A stretch of 64,000 nucleotides of DNA, from NCBI GenBank assembly GCA_963711505.1, contig CAVQEJ010000003.1, positions 2,356,001-2,420,000 on the forward strand, in the 5' to 3' direction. The position numbers were made by a program, and so were the translations under genes. Below the pieces are notes generated by a model, which searched no databases, had not been told where the DNA came from, and was given only the letters and a program-made list of their open reading frames with translations. Positions 8,345-17,624 of this stretch are shown here, piece by piece. Numbering within the stretch: the first letter of the stretch is position 1; each line of letters begins with the position of its first letter. Source of the stretch: JAGWRA01 sp963711505. GTDB taxonomy: Bacteria > Acidobacteriota > Vicinamibacteria > Vicinamibacterales > CAVVIG01.

Positions 8345-8920
8345 ATGCCTACTCATCTCACGTCACGCTTCGACGACGCGTTCCGCTACGCGGCGGCCGT
8401 CCACGGCGGCCAGACGCGCAAGGGGACCGAGTCGCCGTATCTCGCACACCTCATGGGAGTCGCGTCGATCGTCCTCGATGCCGGCGGCAGCGAAGACGAA
8501 GCCATCGCGGCCCTCCTGCACGACGCGGCCGAGGACCACGGCGGCCGCGCCCGGCTCGCCGACATCCACGCCCGGTTCGGCGACGCAGTCGCCGCCACCG
8601 TCGAGGCCTGCACCGACTCGTGGGAGACGCCCCGCGAGCCCTGGATGGAGCGCAAGAAGCGCTACGCCGCCCACGCGTCGCACCTGTCGCCGTCGGCCCT
8701 GCGCGTCTCGGCGGCCGACAAGGTGCACAACACGTACGCCCTGCTCCGCGATCTACGCGAGTACGGCGACAAGGTGTGGGCCCGCTACGGCGCGAAGCCC
8801 GACGATATCCTCTGGTACTACGAAGCGCTGGTCCGCGCGTTCCGCGAGGCCGGCGGCGGCCCGCTCGTCGACGAGCTGGACCGGATTGTCAGAGGGATTC
8901 AGCGGGAGATTGGGTACTAG
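8345..8920 (+). CDS. HD-domain phosphohydrolase (RelA/SpoT hydrolase-like fold)
   Basis: A 191-residue metal-dependent hydrolase of the HD_4 type, the fold of the ppGpp hydrolase domain. It shows the full metal-binding set: YLAH (H35), ALLHDAAED (H59, D60) and AADKVHN (D125). There is no synthetase, TGS or ACT domain, so it is a stand-alone small hydrolase rather than a Rel protein. Substrate could be (p)ppGpp or another nucleotide. It is transcribed from its own promoter and converges on the complex I operon across an inverted-repeat array. Confidence 0.88.
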   Translation: MPTHLTSRFDDAFRYAAAVHGGQTRKGTESPYLAHLMGVASIVLDAGGSEDEAIAALLHDAAEDHGGRARLADIHARFGDAVAATVEACTDSWETPREPWMERKKRYAAHASHLSPSALRVSAADKVHNTYALLRDLREYGDKVWARYGAKPDDILWYYEALVRAFREAGGGPLVDELDRIVRGIQREIGY

Positions 8921-8924
8921 CGGG

Positions 8925-9064
8925 GATGAATTGAAGAATTGGGAATTGAAGAATTGAAGAACGACGGGAGACAGAACGAGTCGGCACCGCCACAGCTGGC
9001 TTGCACGCCGTTCAAGCTTCAGAAATTCTTCAATTCTTAAATTCTTGAATTCTTCAATTCCTCA
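8925..9064. repeat. Inverted pair of 7-8-nt unit arrays between convergent genes (probable bidirectional terminator)
   Basis: The left arm (8925-8967) is built of AATTGAAG/AATTGGG units. The right arm (9018-9064) is built of the complementary AATTCTTC/AATTCTTA/AATTCTTG units. The arms can pair over about 40 nt across a ~50-nt loop. The element exactly fills the space between the HD gene stop (8920) and the nuoN stop (9068). Its A+T richness stands out from its surroundings. Confidence 0.7.
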
Positions 9065-9067
9065 GCG

Positions 9068-10514
9068 TCAGAAGATCCTTGCCACCGACTGCGTGGCCAG
9101 ATCGATCAGGTGGGTCGGCAGGATGCCCAGGTAGAAGACGGCAATCGTCGCCAGGCCGAGCGCGAGGCCGGCCATGCGCGGGACCAGGGGCACGCTGAGC
9201 GCCGCGCGGCCCGGTTCCGGCTCGGTCATGTACATCATCACGACGATGCGCAGGTAGAAGAAGACCGAGATGACGCTCGTCAGCACGCCGATGATCGCCA
9301 GCCCGTAGTAGCCCGACTGGATCGCGGCGGTGAAGATGAACCACTTGCCGATGAAGCCCGCCAGCGGCGGGAACCCGCCGAGCGACAGGAGGAAGATCGT
9401 CATCAGCGCGGCCAGCCCCGGCCGCACGTTCCACAGCCCGGCCAGGTCGCGCAGCTCGTCGTTCGGCCGGTCCTCCGACTCGAGCAGCGCGATGACGCCG
9501 AAGGCGCCCAGGTTGGTCACGCCGTAGGCCAGCAGGTAGAACAGCACGGCCGCGCGCCCCACGGCGTTGGCCGCCACCATGCCCACCAGCAGGTAGCCGG
9601 CGTGGGCGATGCTCGAGTAGGCGAGCATCCGCTTCACGTTGGTCTGCGTCACGCCGACCACCGTTCCCAGGATCATCGTCGCGACGGCCAGGCCCCAGAG
9701 CACCGGCACCCAGATCGGCGCTGAGCGGGCCGAGCGCCGACATGAACACCCGGACGAACGCCGCGAAGGCCGCGGCCTTCACGCCCGTGGACATGAATCC
9801 GGTGACCACCGGCGGCGCGCCCTGGTAGGCGTCGGGCGTCCACATGTGGAACGGCACGGCCGACACCTTGAAGGCGAAGCCGACCGCCAGGAGGCCGACG
9901 GCGAAGGTCTCCAGCGCGCCCGAGCCGAACGTGTGGCCCGCGATGAGCTGTCCCACCCGGTCGAGGCGGGTGCTGCCCGTCAGCACGTAGGTCAGCGCGA
10001 TCCCGTAGAGGAAGAACGCGCTCGAGAAGGCGCCGAGCAGGAAGTACTTGAACGAGGCCTCGCTCGCCTGCCGCGAGTCGCGGCGGATGCCGGTCAGCAC
10101 GTAGACCGCCAGCGACAGCACCTCCAGCGCGAGGAAGATCACCAGCAGGTCGGTCGCCTGCGCCATCAGGATCATGCCGGCGATGGCGAACAGCGTCAGC
10201 GCGTAGTACTCGCCCGCCGGCAGGTGCTCGCGCTCGATCATCGCGGGCGAGAAGGCCACCGTCAGCAGGCCGACGACCACGAGGATGCCGGTGGCGAACA
10301 GACCGAACTCGTCGGCCGCGACCACGCCGAAGCTGACGTAGCCATGTCCCCAGAGCAGGACCGTGGCGATGCCGGCCGCGACGAGGCCGATGAGCCCCAG
10401 CGGAGCGATCGGCATCCGTTCGCCCGGCGATCGGAAGGCCTCGGCCACCATGGCGGCCAGGCCGGCCGCCGTGACGCACGCGAGAGGAACGATGGCGTTC
10501 ATCGAAAACAGCAT
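9068..10514 (-). CDS. nuoN: NuoN, complex I membrane subunit (apparent frameshift near 9720)
   Basis: An antiporter-like proton-channel subunit of NADH:quinone oxidoreductase, last gene of the operon. It begins MLFSMNAIVPLACVTAAGLA with about 14 hydrophobic helices. Family segments include LFLALEVLSLAVYVL, SASFKYFLLG-type (here EASFKYFLLGAFSSA), FKVSAVPFHMWTPDAYQGAP and LAYSSIAHAGYLL. The frame breaks after MSALGPLS and resumes at PIWVPVLWGLAVATM; one missing base near 9720 restores a protein of ~480 residues, normal for NuoN. The start lies 8 nt after the nuoM stop. Confidence 0.93.
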
Positions 10515-10522
10515 GTCGGTGC

Positions 10523-12226
10523 TCAGCGCTCGGAGGACGCGCGCAGCGGGTCGCGGGACGCGGGTCCCGCACCGGTGAACGAAGCCGTCGCCGGGGCGAT
10601 CCCGGCCGCGGGGCCGGCGCCGATGGCGCACGAATGGTGGATCGGCACGTAGCGCGCCGGCTGCGGGCCGGGGACCGCGGCGTGCGCGGGCGCGATCGTC
10701 CCGGCCGCCCGGTGGTTCTCGACCGTGAACGACATCCCCTGCGAGATCCGCTGCAGCGTCCGGTCGATCGACGGCGCCATCGGCCGCAGGAACACGCCGG
10801 GCAGCACGCCCATCACGACGACCATGATGGCGAGCGGCGCGATCGCCCACCATTCACGCACGCTCAGGTCGGGCAGCTTCGCGTTCTTCTCGTTGGTGAC
10901 CTGGCCGTAGTTCACGCGCTGGAACATCCAGAGCATGTAGACGGCCGACAGAATCACGCCGGTGGCCGCGAAGGCGGCCATCCGCGGGTTCGCGCGGAAC
11001 GTGCCCAGCAGCACCAGGAACTCGCCGACGAACCCGTTCAGGCCCGGCAGGCCGATCGACGCCAGCGTCACGAGCAGGAACATCGCGACCAGCTTCGGCA
11101 TCACCTTCTTCAGGCCGCCGAACTCGGCGATGAGCCGCGTGTGCCGCCGGTCGGACAGCATGCCGACGATGAGGAAGAGCGCGCCGGTGCTGACGCCGTG
11201 GTTCAGCATCTGGTAGACGGCGCCCTGCATCCCCTGCACGTTCAGGGCGCAGATGCCGAGCACCACGAAGCCGAGGTGGCTGACGCTCGAATAGGCGACG
11301 AGCTTCTTCAGGTCGGGCTGCACCATGGCGACCAGCGCGCCGTAGATGATGCCGACGACCGCGAGCACCGCCAGGTACGGCGCCAGCGCGGCGGCCGCCG
11401 CCGGAAACAGCGGGAAGGCGAACCGCAGCAGGCCGTAGGTCCCCATCTTCAGCAGGACGCCGGCCAGGATGATCGAGCCGGCCGTCGGCGCCTGGACGTG
11501 CGCGTCGGGCAGCCAGGTGTGGAACGGGAACAGCGGCACCTTGATCGCGAAGGCCACCGTGAACGCCAGGAAGAACCAGAACTGCGTCTGCTGCGGGAGG
11601 TGCAGGCCGTAGAGCTGCAGCAGGTCGAAGCTGTAGCTGCCGGTCGCCGCGTGGTGCAGGTAGGCCAGCCCCAGGATGGCGACCAGCATCAGCACGCTGC
11701 CGGCCATCGTGTAGAGGATGAACTTCACCGCGGCGTACACGCGCCGGTCGTAGCCCCAGATCCCGATGAGGAAGTACATCGGGATGAGCATCGCGTCCCA
11801 GAACACGTAGAACAGGAACAGGTCGAGCGACACGAAGACGCCGATCATGGCGGCTTCGAGCAGCAGGATGAAGACCGAGAACTCCCGCGCCTTCGTGTGC
11901 ACCGACTCCCACGACGACAGCAGGGCGATCGGCGTCAGGAAGCCGGTGAGCACGATCAGCAGCAGGCTGATGCCGTCGATGCCCACGTAGTACTGGATGC
12001 CGAAGGCCGGAATCCAGGCGTGCCGTTCGACGAACTGGAAGTCGGCGCTCGCCGGGTCGAACCGCCACCAGAGCAGCAGCGTCGCCAGGAACACGACGAC
12101 CGAGATCGCCAGCGCCAGGTTCCGGACCAGCCGCTCGTTGCGGTTGTCGCGGTTGTCGACCAGCAGCAGGACGAGCGCCCCGACGATGGGGAGCACGATG
12201 AGCGAGGTCAGCAGCGGAACAGTCAT
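10523..12226 (-). CDS. nuoM: NuoM, complex I membrane subunit
   Basis: A proton-pumping antiporter-like subunit of 567 residues with 14 predicted helices. It has the NuoM signature GIDGISLLLIVLTGFLTPIA near residue 80, FYVFWDAMLIPMYFLIGIWG, FAIKVPLFPFHTWLPDAHVQ (lysine and histidine of the proton path) and YSSVSHLGFVVLGI. It is slightly long owing to a C-terminal tail (from about residue 500, Pro/Ala rich) that is not conserved in the family. It sits between nuoL (5-nt gap) and nuoN (8-nt gap). Confidence 0.97.
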   Translation of the reverse strand: MTVPLLTSLIVLPIVGALVLLLVDNRDNRNERLVRNLALAISVVVFLATLLLWWRFDPASADFQFVERHAWIPAFGIQYYVGIDGISLLLIVLTGFLTPIALLSSWESVHTKAREFSVFILLLEAAMIGVFVSLDLFLFYVFWDAMLIPMYFLIGIWGYDRRVYAAVKFILYTMAGSVLMLVAILGLAYLHHAATGSYSFDLLQLYGLHLPQQTQFWFFLAFTVAFAIKVPLFPFHTWLPDAHVQAPTAGSIILAGVLLKMGTYGLLRFAFPLFPAAAAALAPYLAVLAVVGIIYGALVAMVQPDLKKLVAYSSVSHLGFVVLGICALNVQGMQGAVYQMLNHGVSTGALFLIVGMLSDRRHTRLIAEFGGLKKVMPKLVAMFLLVTLASIGLPGLNGFVGEFLVLLGTFRANPRMAAFAATGVILSAVYMLWMFQRVNYGQVTNEKNAKLPDLSVREWWAIAPLAIMVVVMGVLPGVFLRPMAPSIDRTLQRISQGMSFTVENHRAAGTIAPAHAAVPGPQPARYVPIHHSCAIGAGPAAGIAPATASFTGAGPASRDPLRASSER

Positions 12227-12231
12227 GCGCC

Positions 12232-14262
12232 TCAGTACCAGAGATAGAAGCCGAGGATCAGGACGACGCCGAACGCCAGCGAGGCCGCATAGGCCCGCAC
12301 CGACCCGGTCTGCAGCCGCCGCAGCAGCGAGCTGCCGTCGGCGATCCCCTCGCCGACGCCGTTGACGGCGCCGTCAATGACCCGGACGTCGACGACGCGC
12401 CACAAGCCTTCCTCGGAGGTCAATCGAATCGGCTGGACGACGGCCGCGTCGTAGACTTCGTCCACGTAGTACTTGTTCAGGAGCAGCCGGTGCAGGCCCG
12501 CGAACCGTCGCGCCAGCGCGTCGCTCGCCTCCGGCCGGCTGAGGAAGAAGTAGAACGCCAGCCCGATGCCCGCGAAGGCGGCCAGCGTCGACACCGCCAT
12601 CAGGCCCATCTCGACCCCTTCGGCGGCCGCGGCCCCCTCCTCCTGGTGCATCGGCAGCGCCGGCGCGGCCTCGGCCGTCGTCGCCTCCACGTGGAAGCTC
12701 GGCGCGAGGAACTGCGCGAACTGGTTCGACCCGCCCAGCGACGAGGGGACGCCGGCGTACCCGACCAGCGCCGCGCCGATCGCCAGCACGATCAGCGCGA
12801 ACGCCATCGCCGGCGGCGCGTCGTGCAGGTGGCGGCCGTGCCCGGCGCCGTGCCCGTGATCGTCCGCGGCGCCGTGGCCGTGATCGTCGCCGTGGCCACC
12901 CGCCGCGGTCGCCACCCGCGACTCGCCGTGGAACGTCATGAAGACGAGGCGGAACATGTAGGCCGCCGTCAGCAGCGCCGTCGCCACGCCGACGACCCAC
13001 AGCAGGGTGTGGCCGGTGGCGAACGTCTGGCCCAGGATTTCATCCTTGCTGAAGAAGCCCGACAGCCCGGGCACGCCCGAGATCGCCAGCGTTGCGATCA
13101 GGAACGTCCAGTAGGTGATCGGCAGGTCCTTCTTCAGGCCGCCCATCTTCCGCATGTCCTGCTCGCCGCCCAGCGCGTGGATCACGGCGCCCGATCCGAG
13201 GAAGAGCAGGGCCTTGAAGAACGCGTGGGTCAGCAGGTGGAAGATGCCGGCCGCCCAGGCGCCGACCCCCATCGCCATGAACATGTAGCCGAGCTGCGAC
13301 ACGGTCGAGTACGCCAGCACGCGTTTGATGTCGTTCTGGACGAGTCCGATCGTGCCGGCCATCAGCGCCGTCAGCGTGCCGATGACGGCGACGATCTCCA
13401 GCGTCTGCGGCGCGTGGCTGAACAGCACGGCGTTGCGCCCGATCATGTACACGCCGGCGGTCACCATCGTCGCGGCGTGGATGAGGGCGGAGACCGGGGT
13501 CGGGCCCTCCATGGCGTCCGGCAGCCAGATGTAGAGCGGAATCTGGGCCGACTTGCCGGTGGCGCCGATGAACAGCAGCAGCGTCAGCACCGACAGCGTG
13601 CCGAAGGCGGCCTCCGGCGCCAGCGGCGCCACGTCGCGCGCGATCGCCTGGAAGTTCAGCGTGCCGAACTGGACGAACGCCAGCAGCATGCCCAGGATGA
13701 ACGCGAAGTCGCCGACCCGGTTGACGATGAACGCCTTCTTGCCGGCGTCGGTCGCGCTCTTCTTGTGGTACCAGAAGCCGATCAGCAGGTACGAGCAGAG
13801 CCCGACGCCCTCCCACCCGACGAACATGATGAGGAAGTTCGCGCCGAGCACCAGCATCAGCATGAACCCGACGAACAGGTTCAGGTACGAGAAGTACCGC
13901 GCGTATTCCGGGTCGCTCTCCTCGTGCATGTACGAGGTCGAGTAGATGTGGATGAGCGACCCGATGCCGGTGATGATGAGGATCATCACGGCCGCCAGCG
14001 GGTCGAGCCTCAGCGTCAGCGGCAGCTGGAAGTCGCCCGAGCTGATCCACGTGTAGACCGTCTGCTCGAGGGCGCGCGCCGAGGCGGGCTGGCCGACGAG
14101 CGTCCAGACGGCCGCGACCGCCACGCCGAACGAGGCGAGGACGGCCGCGCAGGCCACCCCGCCCGAGATCGCCTTCGGCAGCCGGCGCCCGAGGAACAGG
14201 TTGACCGCCCAGCCGAGGAACGGCAGCAGCGGCACGAGCAGGAGCAGGTGCGAGTTCACCAT
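12232..14262 (-). CDS. nuoL: NuoL, complex I membrane subunit with histidine-rich loop
   Basis: The distal proton-channel subunit carrying the long lateral helix; 676 residues is normal to slightly long. Motifs include WISSGDFQLPLTLRLDPLAA, FVGWEGVGLCSYLLIGFWY, GKSAQIPLYIWLPDAMEGPT, PVSALIHAATMVTAGVYMI and RVLAYSTVSQLGYMFMAMG. Between helices near residues 450-475 is a very histidine/glycine/aspartate-rich stretch (GHGDDHGHGAADDHGHGAGH), which could bind metal. The start overlaps the nuoK stop by 7 nt. Confidence 0.97.
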   Translation of the reverse strand: MVNSHLLLLVPLLPFLGWAVNLFLGRRLPKAISGGVACAAVLASFGVAVAAVWTLVGQPASARALEQTVYTWISSGDFQLPLTLRLDPLAAVMILIITGIGSLIHIYSTSYMHEESDPEYARYFSYLNLFVGFMLMLVLGANFLIMFVGWEGVGLCSYLLIGFWYHKKSATDAGKKAFIVNRVGDFAFILGMLLAFVQFGTLNFQAIARDVAPLAPEAAFGTLSVLTLLLFIGATGKSAQIPLYIWLPDAMEGPTPVSALIHAATMVTAGVYMIGRNAVLFSHAPQTLEIVAVIGTLTALMAGTIGLVQNDIKRVLAYSTVSQLGYMFMAMGVGAWAAGIFHLLTHAFFKALLFLGSGAVIHALGGEQDMRKMGGLKKDLPITYWTFLIATLAISGVPGLSGFFSKDEILGQTFATGHTLLWVVGVATALLTAAYMFRLVFMTFHGESRVATAAGGHGDDHGHGAADDHGHGAGHGRHLHDAPPAMAFALIVLAIGAALVGYAGVPSSLGGSNQFAQFLAPSFHVEATTAEAAPALPMHQEEGAAAAEGVEMGLMAVSTLAAFAGIGLAFYFFLSRPEASDALARRFAGLHRLLLNKYYVDEVYDAAVVQPIRLTSEEGLWRVVDVRVIDGAVNGVGEGIADGSSLLRRLQTGSVRAYAASLAFGVVLILGFYLWY

Positions 14263-14558
14263 TTGAGCGACGTGAAGGCGTCAGGATCGAGCGACTCGCG
14301 GTGGCGGAACAGGGCGATGACGATCGCCAGCCCCACCGCCGCCTCGGCCGCCGCGACGGTCATGACGAAAAAGACGATGATCTGCCCGTCGACCGCCCCG
14401 AAGGCGCGCCCGGCGGCGACGAACGTGAGGTTGACGGCATTCAGCATGATCTCGATCGACAGCAGGATCGTGATCAGATTGCGCCGGACGAACACGCCCA
14501 GCGTGCCGATGACGAAGAGGATCGCCGACAGGATCAGATACTCGTTCAGCGTGACCAT
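14256..14558 (-). CDS. nuoK: NuoK, complex I membrane subunit
   Basis: A 100-residue, three-helix subunit of the complex I membrane arm. The family sequence is clear: LSAILFVIGTLGVFVRRNLI, IEIMLNAVNLTF with the conserved glutamate of helix 2, and VMTVAAAEAAVGLAIVIALF with the second glutamate of the proton path. Length is standard. It overlaps nuoL by 7 nt and is separated from nuoJ by 145 nt that holds a repeat, the only sizeable gap in the distal part of the operon. Confidence 0.97.
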   Translation of the reverse strand: MVTLNEYLILSAILFVIGTLGVFVRRNLITILLSIEIMLNAVNLTFVAAGRAFGAVDGQIIVFFVMTVAAAEAAVGLAIVIALFRHRESLDPDAFTSLKW

Positions 14559-14571
14559 TTATCCGTTCTCG

Positions 14572-14646
14572 TGGGGCCCCACCCCCACTCGTTGCCGTCG
14601 CCTTTCGACTTTGCTCGAGGCGACCCTGAGCTCGTCGAAGGGTCGC
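14572..14646. repeat. Repeat element between nuoJ and nuoK (REP-like hairpin)
   Basis: TGGGGCCCCACCCCC (14572-14586) is an inverted copy of the motif at 5617-5631. It is followed by an imperfect palindrome centred near 14623 with core CCCTGAGCTCGTCGAAGGG (14624-14642). Copies of this core occur at 29491-29510 and, inverted, at 34270-34288. It lies inside the nuo operon, so it is transcribed and could fold in the mRNA. Confidence 0.6.
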
Positions 14647-14703
14647 TTACGCTCCGGATCCTGCGAGCCGCGACCGTGCGCGTCGAGCCGCACGCATTCA
14701 CGC

Positions 14704-15294
14704 TCAGACGGCGGCCTGTCCGTCCGACGACGCGGCCGGCGTCTTGGCGGCGGTCCGCTTCGGCGTCTCGCGCCGGGCCAGCACGACGGACCCCACCATC
14801 GCGACCAGGATCAGGATCGAGGTCACCTCGAAGGCGAAGGCGTACTCGGTGAACAGCGCGTGGCCGATCGTGTGCACCGAGGTGACGGCCGCGGGGGCCT
14901 GCGCCGCCGGGCCGAAGACGCCGCCGAGCGTGCCGGCGCTGGCGAGCGCCCAGATCAGCTCGACGACCAGCAGGGCCGCCAGCAGCACGCCGAGCCGCAT
15001 CGATCCCCGGTGCACGAACACGGGCGAGTGCTCGTCGACCTCGGTGTCCTCCCGCCCCACGTTCAGCAGCATGACGACGAAGAGGAAGAGCACCATGATG
15101 GCGCCCGCGTAGATGATGATCTGGATCACCGCCACGAACGGGGCTTCGAGCAGGACGTACAGCCCCGACAGGCCGGCGAACGACAGGATCAGCAGCAGCA
15201 CGCTGTGGATCGGGTTGCGCTGGCCGATGACCATCACCGACGCCACGATGGCGAGCCCGCCGAGCAGGTAGAAGAGAATCTGATCAGGCCCCAA
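14704..15294 (-). CDS. nuoJ: NuoJ, complex I membrane subunit
   Basis: A five-helix membrane-arm subunit (196 residues) that includes the pi-bulge helix of the conformational coupling path. It begins MGPDQILFYLLGGLAIVASV, with NPIHSVLLLILSFAGLSGLY, the family core VIQIIIYAGAIMVLFLFVVM, then a charged loop (NVGREDTEVDEHSP) and EYAFAFEVTSILILVAMVG. The C-terminal tail is Lys/Ala/Ser rich and not conserved. The start overlaps the nuoH stop by 11 nt. NuoI, normally encoded between nuoH and nuoJ, is missing. Confidence 0.96.
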   Translation of the reverse strand: MGPDQILFYLLGGLAIVASVMVIGQRNPIHSVLLLILSFAGLSGLYVLLEAPFVAVIQIIIYAGAIMVLFLFVVMLLNVGREDTEVDEHSPVFVHRGSMRLGVLLAALLVVELIWALASAGTLGGVFGPAAQAPAAVTSVHTIGHALFTEYAFAFEVTSILILVAMVGSVVLARRETPKRTAAKTPAASSDGQAAV

Positions 15295-16309
15295 AGTAAA
15301 TCACCCCGGCCGCCGTCACCAGCAGGTTCAGCGCGGCGATCGGCAGCAGGACCTTCCAGCCGAACGACATCAGCTGGTCGTATCGATACCGCGGCAGCGT
15401 CCACCGCATCCAGACGTAGAAGAAGAGGATCGCACCGACCTTCACGAGGAACCAGATCCAACCGAGCGACGCCGGCAGGAACGGCCCGTGCCAGCCGCCC
15501 AGGAACAGGTCGGTCGCCACGGCGGCCACCGTCACCATGTTGATGTACTCGGCCATGAAGAACATGGCGAACCGCATGCTGCTGTACTCGGTGTGGTAGC
15601 CGGCCACCAGCTCCTGCTCCGCCTCCGGGAAGTCGAAGGGGGCGCGGTTGGTCTCGGCGATCCCGGCGATCATGAAGATCGCGAAGCCCACCGGCTGCAG
15701 GAACACGTACCACCGCGGGATCAGGTGGAACCAGTAGCCCCCCTGCCCGTTCACCAGGTCGGTCAGCGACAGCGAGTTGCCGATGACGAGCACGGCGCCC
15801 AGCGCGAAGCCGTACGACAGCTCGTAGCTGATCATCTGCGCCGACGAGCGCAGGCCGCCGAGCAGGGAGTACTTGCTGTTCGAGCTCCAGCCCGCCAGCA
15901 CGATGCCGTAGACGCCCATCGACGTGATGGCGAAGATCACCAGCACGGCGACGTTGACGTCGGCCACCTGCAGCGGGATCGGGTGATCGAGCAGGCCGAA
16001 GAAGGTCGTCGACGCCCCGAACGGCACCACGGCAAAGGCGGCGAAGGCCGCCGTCACCGAGATGATCGGCGCCAGCGTGAACAGGAAGGCATCGGCCGCC
16101 TTGGGCCGCAGCTCCTCCTTGAACATCAGCTTGATGACGTCGGCGAGCGGCTGCAGCGCGCCGTGCGGCCCGACCAGGTACGGCCCGAACCGCTGCTGCA
16201 GCAGGGCCGCGACCTTGCGCTCGACGTACACCATGATCGCTGCCGAGTTCAGCAGCATGAAGAACACGAACAGCAGCAGGACGATCTGGGCGATGAGAAT
16301 CGGGGTCAT
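15284..16309 (-). CDS. nuoH: NuoH, quinone-binding membrane subunit
   Basis: An eight-helix subunit (341 residues) that forms the floor of the quinone site next to NuoB and NuoD. Diagnostic segments: VYVERKVAALLQQRFGPYLV, GALQPLADVIKLMFKEELRP, NVAVLVIFAITSMGVYGIVL, SYELSYGFALG, NRAPFDFPEAEQELVAGYHTE-type loop (acidic residues of the E-channel) and the PRYRYDQLM C-terminal motif. It lies 6 nt after the nuoF stop. In standard operons nuoG would sit between nuoF and nuoH; here there is no room for it. Confidence 0.97.
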   Translation of the reverse strand: MTPILIAQIVLLLFVFFMLLNSAAIMVYVERKVAALLQQRFGPYLVGPHGALQPLADVIKLMFKEELRPKAADAFLFTLAPIISVTAAFAAFAVVPFGASTTFFGLLDHPIPLQVADVNVAVLVIFAITSMGVYGIVLAGWSSNSKYSLLGGLRSSAQMISYELSYGFALGAVLVIGNSLSLTDLVNGQGGYWFHLIPRWYVFLQPVGFAIFMIAGIAETNRAPFDFPEAEQELVAGYHTEYSSMRFAMFFMAEYINMVTVAAVATDLFLGGWHGPFLPASLGWIWFLVKVGAILFFYVWMRWTLPRYRYDQLMSFGWKVLLPIAALNLLVTAAGVIYFGA

Positions 16310-16315
16310 GGGTCT

Positions 16316-17620
16316 CTAGTGCGCCGCGGCGGCCGTCCGGTGGCCGCGCCAGTTGGCGTGCAGCGGGCAGCCGCCCTCCCGGATGTGCGCCTCGAACTCG
16401 TGCCGGAAGTACTTCAGCGTCGTCAGCACCGGCGTCGCCGCCGCGTCGCCGAACGCGCAGAGCGTCTTCCCGTTGATGTTGCCGGCCACGCTCTCCAGCA
16501 GGTCGAGGTCGCGCATCTCCCCCTCGCCCCGCTCGATCCGCTGGAGGATCTTCAGCAGCCAGTCGGTCCCCTCGCGGCACGGCGTGCACTTGCCGCACGA
16601 CTCGTGCTGGTAGAAGTGCAGCAGGTTCTCCGCCAGCCACACCATGCAGGTGGTCTCGTCCATGACGATCGCGCCGGCCGAGCCGAGCAGCGATCCCGCC
16701 TGCTGGATGGCGTCGAAGCTCGCCGGCACGTCCAGCTGGTCGGGCAGCAGGATCGGCACCGACGATCCGCCCGGGATCACCGCCTTCAGTTGCCGGCCGT
16801 TCGCCATCCCCTGCGCGAAGTCGGCCCCGAAGACGAGCTCCTTCATCGTCGTCGACATCGACGTCTCGTAGACGCCGGGCCGCGCGACGTGCCCGCTGAT
16901 GCAGTACAGCTTCGGCCCGCCGTTCTTCTCGGGACCGATCCCCGCGAACCACTCCACGCCGTTCCGGACGATGAACGGCACGTTGCAGAGCGTCTCGACG
17001 TTGTTCACCGCCGTCGGGCAGCCGTAGAGGCCGGCCACGGCCGGGAACGGCGGCTTGATGCGCGGCTGCGCCCGCTTGCCCTCGAGCGACTCGAGCAGCG
17101 CCGTCTCCTCGCCCGCCTCGTACGCCCCCGCACCGCGGTGCACGTAGACGTCGCAGTCGAAGCCCGATCCCTGGATGTTCTTCCCGAGCCAGCCGGCGGC
17201 GTACGCCTCCGCGATCGCCTGCTCGAGGGCGAGCTGCACGTGGTAGAACTCGCCGCGGATGTAGATGTAGGCGACCTTCGCGCCGATGGCGTAACAGGCG
17301 ATCGCGCACCCCTCGATGAGCAGGTGCGGGTTGCGCTCCATCAGCACGTGATCCTTGAACGTGCCGGGCTCGCTCTCGTCGGCGTTGCAGGCGATGTACT
17401 TCGGCTTCGGCGTGTCCTTCAGGACGAACTGCCACTTCAGGCCGGTCGGGAAGCCGGCGCCGCCGCGCCCGCGCAGCCCCGACTGCTTCACCATCTCGAT
17501 GATGTCGGCCGGCTGCCGCGTGAGCGCCTTCTTCAGCCCCTCGTACCCCTGATGCTGCAGGTAGAAGTCGAGCGTGAAGGAGTTCGGCTCGCGGACGTAT
17601 TGGGTGAGAATCGGTTGCAT
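16316..17620 (-). CDS. nuoF: NuoF, NADH-binding FMN/4Fe-4S subunit
   Basis: Oxidises NADH through FMN and passes electrons to cluster N3. The ATG at 17620 (MQPILTQYVREPNSFTLD) gives 434 residues, the family length, 4 nt after the nuoE stop; a longer frame to 17641 would overlap nuoE. NADH/FMN site motifs are GLRGRGGAGFPTGLKW and YIACNADESEPGTFKDH. The N3 ligands are in HESCGKCTPCREGTDW and in GKTLCAFGD near the C-terminus. The protein ends AHIREGGCPLHANW. All cysteines expected for an active subunit are present. Confidence 0.96.
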   Translation of the reverse strand: MQPILTQYVREPNSFTLDFYLQHQGYEGLKKALTRQPADIIEMVKQSGLRGRGGAGFPTGLKWQFVLKDTPKPKYIACNADESEPGTFKDHVLMERNPHLLIEGCAIACYAIGAKVAYIYIRGEFYHVQLALEQAIAEAYAAGWLGKNIQGSGFDCDVYVHRGAGAYEAGEETALLESLEGKRAQPRIKPPFPAVAGLYGCPTAVNNVETLCNVPFIVRNGVEWFAGIGPEKNGGPKLYCISGHVARPGVYETSMSTTMKELVFGADFAQGMANGRQLKAVIPGGSSVPILLPDQLDVPASFDAIQQAGSLLGSAGAIVMDETTCMVWLAENLLHFYQHESCGKCTPCREGTDWLLKILQRIERGEGEMRDLDLLESVAGNINGKTLCAFGDAAATPVLTTLKYFRHEFEAHIREGGCPLHANWRGHRTAAAAH

Positions 17621-17624
17621 AGGG

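Noticed and set aside
12247..15543. Long plus-strand open frames opposite nuoL to nuoJ
   Set aside because: Very GC-rich DNA leaves long open antisense frames; the translations are Arg/His/Gln/Asp-rich shadows of the nuo genes with no domain pattern.
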